A stretch of DNA of 64,000 bases, taken from positions 2,108,001 through 2,172,000 of the forward strand of contig NZ_CP026106.1 of the NCBI RefSeq assembly GCF_002902965.1, read 5' to 3'. The translations under genes and the position numbers were made by a program. A model generated the notes under the pieces. It had not been told where the DNA came from, did no database searches, and was given only the letters and a program-made list of their open reading frames with translations. The stretch comes from Paraburkholderia hospita. GTDB taxonomy: Bacteria > Pseudomonadota > Gammaproteobacteria > Burkholderiales > Burkholderiaceae. Positions 61,154 to 64,000 of this stretch are shown one piece after another; the stretch's first letter is position 1, and every line of letters starts with the position of its first letter.

Positions 61154-62308
61154 TCACGCAAGCGCTTGCTCCTCGCCAAGATCAGCCAAAGGATGCGCCT
61201 GCGCGCGCCACGGCGACGACAGGAAATGCCGCACGCGCTCGGGCCGCACTTCAGCCAGCGTCGCGGGTGCCCAGCGCGGCTTGCGGTCCTTGTCGACGAG
61301 ATGCGCGCGCACGCCTTCGCTGAAATCGCCCTCTTCGATTGCCCGCGTGACGATACCCAGTTCCATCCGGAAACATTCGGCGAGCGTCATCTGACGGCCG
61401 CGCAACAACGCGTCGCGCGTGACGTACAGCATGGTCGGCGAATGCGACGTCAGCGCTTCGTAGGTTGCCTGCAGCCATTGACGCACCTCACGCGAATGCT
61501 CGCGCTCCAGATCATGGCGCAGCGTCGCGACGATCCGCTCGACACCCGAGCGCCGGTCGAAGTGGCGCAAGATCAGCTGCGTGAACGCGCCGAGCCCCGC
61601 GTGCGGGACGATGTTGCACGGCGGCTCGAATACGGTGCGCAAGGCGCGCAGCAGCTCGTCGGCGGCGACGTCGGCCGTTGCGATGCGCAATAGACGTTCC
61701 TCGAACGTATCGAGCCATTCGGACGGCACGCACAGATCCGCCAGCTGGAAGCGCAATGCCTCCGCGCCCGACAGCGTCACGCCCGTCAGCCCGACATACA
61801 GTTCGATCTCGGCGGGCATCATGCTCAGAAAACGCGTTGCGCCGACGTCGGGCAGAAAGCCGATGCGCGTCTCGGGCATTGCGATCTTGGTTCGCTCGGT
61901 GACGATGCGCAGCCGCGCCGCCTGGCCAAGCCCCATGCCGCCGCCCATCGTGATGCCGTCGAGCAGCGCGACAACGGGCTTCGGGAAGGTATGCAGCGCG
62001 TAATCGAGCCGGTACTCGTCGATGAAGAACTGCTGCCAGTTCCTTTCGTTGCGCTGCCGCATGCCGAACAGCGCGCGCACGTCGCCACCCGCGCAGAAGC
62101 CTTTCGCGCCTGCGCCGCGCAGCACCACGGCGACGATCTCGCTATCGGTGCGGCAGCGCTCGACCAGCGCGGCCAGCTCGCGCACCATCTCGTGCGACAA
62201 CGCGTTCAGCGCAGCCGGCCGGTTCAGCGTGACGATCGCGACGCGATTGACGACGCGAAACAGCACGTCGGGTTCGTGCATGCTTGCCTCTTTGAGAACA
62301 GCGCTCAT
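61154..62308 (-). CDS. 3-hydroxyisobutyryl-CoA hydrolase (enoyl-CoA hydratase fold)
   Basis: 384 residues from ATG 62308. Crotonase fold with RVAIVTLNRPAALNALSHEM, KGFCAGGDVRALF, and PETRIGFLPDVGATRFLS with the Glu-Asp pair of HIBCH-type hydrolases; the size (about 380) also separates it from plain hydratases. It frees 3-hydroxyisobutyrate in valine breakdown. Its ATG overlaps the stop of the upstream hydratase by 4 bp. Confidence 0.92.
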   Translation of the reverse strand: MSAVLKEASMHEPDVLFRVVNRVAIVTLNRPAALNALSHEMVRELAALVERCRTDSEIVAVVLRGAGAKGFCAGGDVRALFGMRQRNERNWQQFFIDEYRLDYALHTFPKPVVALLDGITMGGGMGLGQAARLRIVTERTKIAMPETRIGFLPDVGATRFLSMMPAEIELYVGLTGVTLSGAEALRFQLADLCVPSEWLDTFEERLLRIATADVAADELLRALRTVFEPPCNIVPHAGLGAFTQLILRHFDRRSGVERIVATLRHDLEREHSREVRQWLQATYEALTSHSPTMLYVTRDALLRGRQMTLAECFRMELGIVTRAIEEGDFSEGVRAHLVDKDRKPRWAPATLAEVRPERVRHFLSSPWRAQAHPLADLGEEQALA

Positions 62309-63102
62309 CGCTGCGACTCCTTCGATTGCGCGCCTTGCCACTTCGGCGCGCGTTTTTCGAGGAACGCGTTGACGCCCTCGCGCTGATCGGCGCCGTCGAA
62401 CAGATCGACGAAGCGCTCGCGCTCCACGGCCAGCGCCGCCGTGCGCGGCACGCCGTTGCGCGCCTGCTGGATCAGATCCTTGCTGAACGTGACGGCCTGC
62501 GGGCTCAAGCCCGCGACGCGCGCCGCCATCTGCAACGCGAATTCGCGCGCCGCGCCTTTCTCGACCACTTCCTCGACGAGCCCAATGCGCAGCGCCGTCG
62601 CCGCATCGACGCGTTCGCCTGTCAGCACGATGCGCTTCGCCCAGCCTTCGCCGACGAGCCACGGCAGCGTCTGTGTGCCGCAGCCGCACGGCAGCAGGCC
62701 AACGGCCGTTTCCGGCAACGCCATTACCGCGTGCTGCTCGGCGATGCGGATATCGCACGCGAGCGCGCACTCGAGCCCGCCGCCCATTGCATAGCCGTTG
62801 ATCGCCGCGATCACGACGGGCCGCGCGTTTTGCAGCGTCTCGAACGCCGTGCCGAAGCGCGATGCTGCTTGTCGCGCGATTTCCTTGTTGCCGTCGGCGA
62901 AGGTGTTCAGATCGGCGCCCGCGCTGAAGAACTTCGGGCCGTCGCCCGTGATGACGATTGCGCGCACTTGCGCGTCGCCGTTCAGGCGTTCGACGGTGTG
63001 CTGCAGCTGCGATAGCCCTTCCGGTGTGAATGCGTTCGCTGGCGGGCGCTTCAGGGTCAGCACGGCGACGCTGCCGTCATGCGCGTAGTCGAGTTCGATC
63101 AT
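62305..63102 (-). CDS. Enoyl-CoA hydratase/isomerase family protein
   Basis: 265 residues. Crotonase signature AVLTLKRPPANAFTPEGLSQL, SAGADLNTFADG, NGYAMGGGLECALACDIRIAEQ and LPETAVGLLPCGCGTQTLP with the catalytic-type Glu. Acts on methacrylyl-CoA in valine catabolism by context. GGAG precedes it; TAATG overlap with mmsB. Confidence 0.93.
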   Translation of the reverse strand: MIELDYAHDGSVAVLTLKRPPANAFTPEGLSQLQHTVERLNGDAQVRAIVITGDGPKFFSAGADLNTFADGNKEIARQAASRFGTAFETLQNARPVVIAAINGYAMGGGLECALACDIRIAEQHAVMALPETAVGLLPCGCGTQTLPWLVGEGWAKRIVLTGERVDAATALRIGLVEEVVEKGAAREFALQMAARVAGLSPQAVTFSKDLIQQARNGVPRTAALAVERERFVDLFDGADQREGVNAFLEKRAPKWQGAQSKESQR

Positions 63103-63995
63103 TACGCGTCTCCATCCTTGCGATACAGCTTGATCACCGCTGAGAAGTCGAGCTTACCGGCGCCGTTCGTGCTCATGGTCTGATAGAGCTGTTGCGCGAG
63201 CGCGCCGAGGTAGACGGGTTGGCGCGCGAGTTTGGCGGCATCGGTGGCGAGGCCGAGGTCCTTGAGCATCAGGTCGGTGCCGAAGCCGCCTGTGTAGCCG
63301 CGCGTCGACGGCGCGGTGTCGATGACGCCAGGGAACGGGTTGTAGGTGTCCGAACTCCAGCAACGGCCCGTCGATGTGTTGATGATTTTGCCCAGTACCT
63401 GGGGGTCGATGCCGAGTTTTTCGCCGAGTGCCATCGCTTCGGAAACGCCCGCCATCGTGATGCCTAGCACCAGGTTGTTGCAGATCTTTGCAACCTGGCC
63501 GGTCGAGGTTTCGCCGCAGTGGACTATGTTTTTGCCCATTGCTGAGAGGATTGGTTTCACCTGTTCGTAGGTTTCTGCGGTGCTGCCGACCATGAATGTC
63601 AGTGTGCCGGATGTGGCGCCGCCTGTGCCGCCTGAGACTGGCGCGTCTACGAAGGTGTTTCCATTCTGTGTCGCCAGTTCGGCGAAGGTTTTTACGCTGG
63701 CTGGGTCGATCGTGCTCGAGTCGATGATCGTCACGTTCTTCGCGATGCCCGCGAGGATGCCTTCTTCGCCTGTTAGCACTGCTTTTACATGTGCTGCGGC
63801 TGGGAGCATCGTGATGACATATTCGACGTCCGTCGATGCTTCTTTTGGCGTTTTTGCTGTTTTTGCGCCTGCTTGTTGCAGGGTTTCTAACGCTTGCGTG
63901 TTCAGATCGAAAACTCTTAGGGCGTGGCCCGCCTTTAGCAGGTTTAGCGCCATCGGCGCGCCCATGTTGCCTAGTCCTATGAAGCCGATTTTCAT
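63102..63995 (-). CDS. mmsB: 3-hydroxyisobutyrate dehydrogenase
   Basis: 297 residues. Rossmann GLGNMGAPMA at the N terminus, DAPVSGGTGGATSGTLTFMVGG-like substrate loop, catalytic Lys in GQVAKICNN and GFGTDLMLKDLGLA. It oxidises 3-hydroxyisobutyrate to methylmalonate semialdehyde. First of three overlapping genes here; earlier genes of the operon (such as mmsA and an acyl-CoA dehydrogenase) are probably to the right, outside the window. The 5' half uses CTA, AGA, AAA and other codons rare in its neighbours. Confidence 0.93.
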   Translation of the reverse strand: MKIGFIGLGNMGAPMALNLLKAGHALRVFDLNTQALETLQQAGAKTAKTPKEASTDVEYVITMLPAAAHVKAVLTGEEGILAGIAKNVTIIDSSTIDPASVKTFAELATQNGNTFVDAPVSGGTGGATSGTLTFMVGSTAETYEQVKPILSAMGKNIVHCGETSTGQVAKICNNLVLGITMAGVSEAMALGEKLGIDPQVLGKIINTSTGRCWSSDTYNPFPGVIDTAPSTRGYTGGFGTDLMLKDLGLATDAAKLARQPVYLGALAQQLYQTMSTNGAGKLDFSAVIKLYRKDGDA

Positions 63996-64000
63996 GTTCG

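Noticed and set aside
1..64000. Prophage, integrative element or insertion sequence
   Set aside because: No integrase, transposase, phage structural gene or tRNA attachment site was seen anywhere in the window.

Overview
The window is high-GC (about 63 percent by eye) chromosomal DNA from a Burkholderiaceae bacterium, most likely Paraburkholderia or Caballeronia. The signs are DUF4148 and DUF3331 proteins, a very large Ser/Thr kinase-like/AAA/GAF/histidine kinase protein, a YnfA/DUF1289/DUF1993 neighbourhood, valine-catabolism genes, and dense GC-rich genes with short gaps. I saw no rRNA, tRNA, CRISPR array, phage or insertion sequence, and no replication origin.

Layout. 0-12 kb is a housekeeping mosaic: a partial L,D-transpeptidase, nadE, small secreted proteins, a pair of acid-type serine peptidases (S53 and S10), DUF1993, YnfA, DUF1289, a LysE exporter with a divergent Lrp regulator, and a histidine phosphatase. 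11-16 kb is an acyl-CoA catabolic block (APH-like kinase, SDR, ACAD10/11-type dehydrogenase, LysR) interrupted by a palindromic repeat element. 16-25 kb holds a degenerate sensor kinase, membrane and secreted proteins, a PepSY remnant, two substrate-binding proteins without transporter partners, a WS/DGAT-like acyltransferase and a TIGR03118 lipoprotein, ending in a second repeat copy. ilvD follows.

27.7-55 kb is the most unusual part, an accessory-looking signalling and detoxification island. It has cytochrome P460, four periplasmic alpha/beta hydrolases of which three are epoxide-hydrolase-like, a cupin, an aldehyde dehydrogenase, AraC and LysR regulators, a truncated sigma factor, UspA, an amidase, a BON protein, two FixJ-type receivers beside a 1690-residue hybrid kinase, a cNMP-binding thioredoxin-reductase-like flavoprotein, a DipZ-like thiol-disulfide protein, DUF4148, a quinone oxidoreductase, and two paralogous OmpR-type regulators with no partner kinase of their own. 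Six intergenic regions in this island share one promoter design: a GATACR hexamer exactly 9 nt before a TYTAAT/TCAAAT-like -10 box, with further copies at 10-bp helical phase 22, 32 or 42 bp upstream. It looks like the binding pattern of a PhoB/OmpR-type activator and would tie the island together as one regulon. A second palindrome, ATCATACGATCGTATGCGG-like, occurs four times around the FixJ-type genes and the flavoprotein.

55-64 kb returns to metabolism: a third repeat copy, a PaoABC-like molybdenum aldehyde oxidoreductase without a visible Tat signal, an outer-membrane barrel-like protein, and a valine-degradation operon (mmsB, enoyl-CoA hydratase, 3-hydroxyisobutyryl-CoA hydrolase).

The three repeat elements (about 660 bp, built of nested inverted repeats) sit between regions that are G+T-rich on the top strand to the left and A+C-rich to the right. 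The effect extends into the flanking genes and changes their codon use. The same G+T-rich pattern at the right edge of the window suggests a fourth copy just beyond it.
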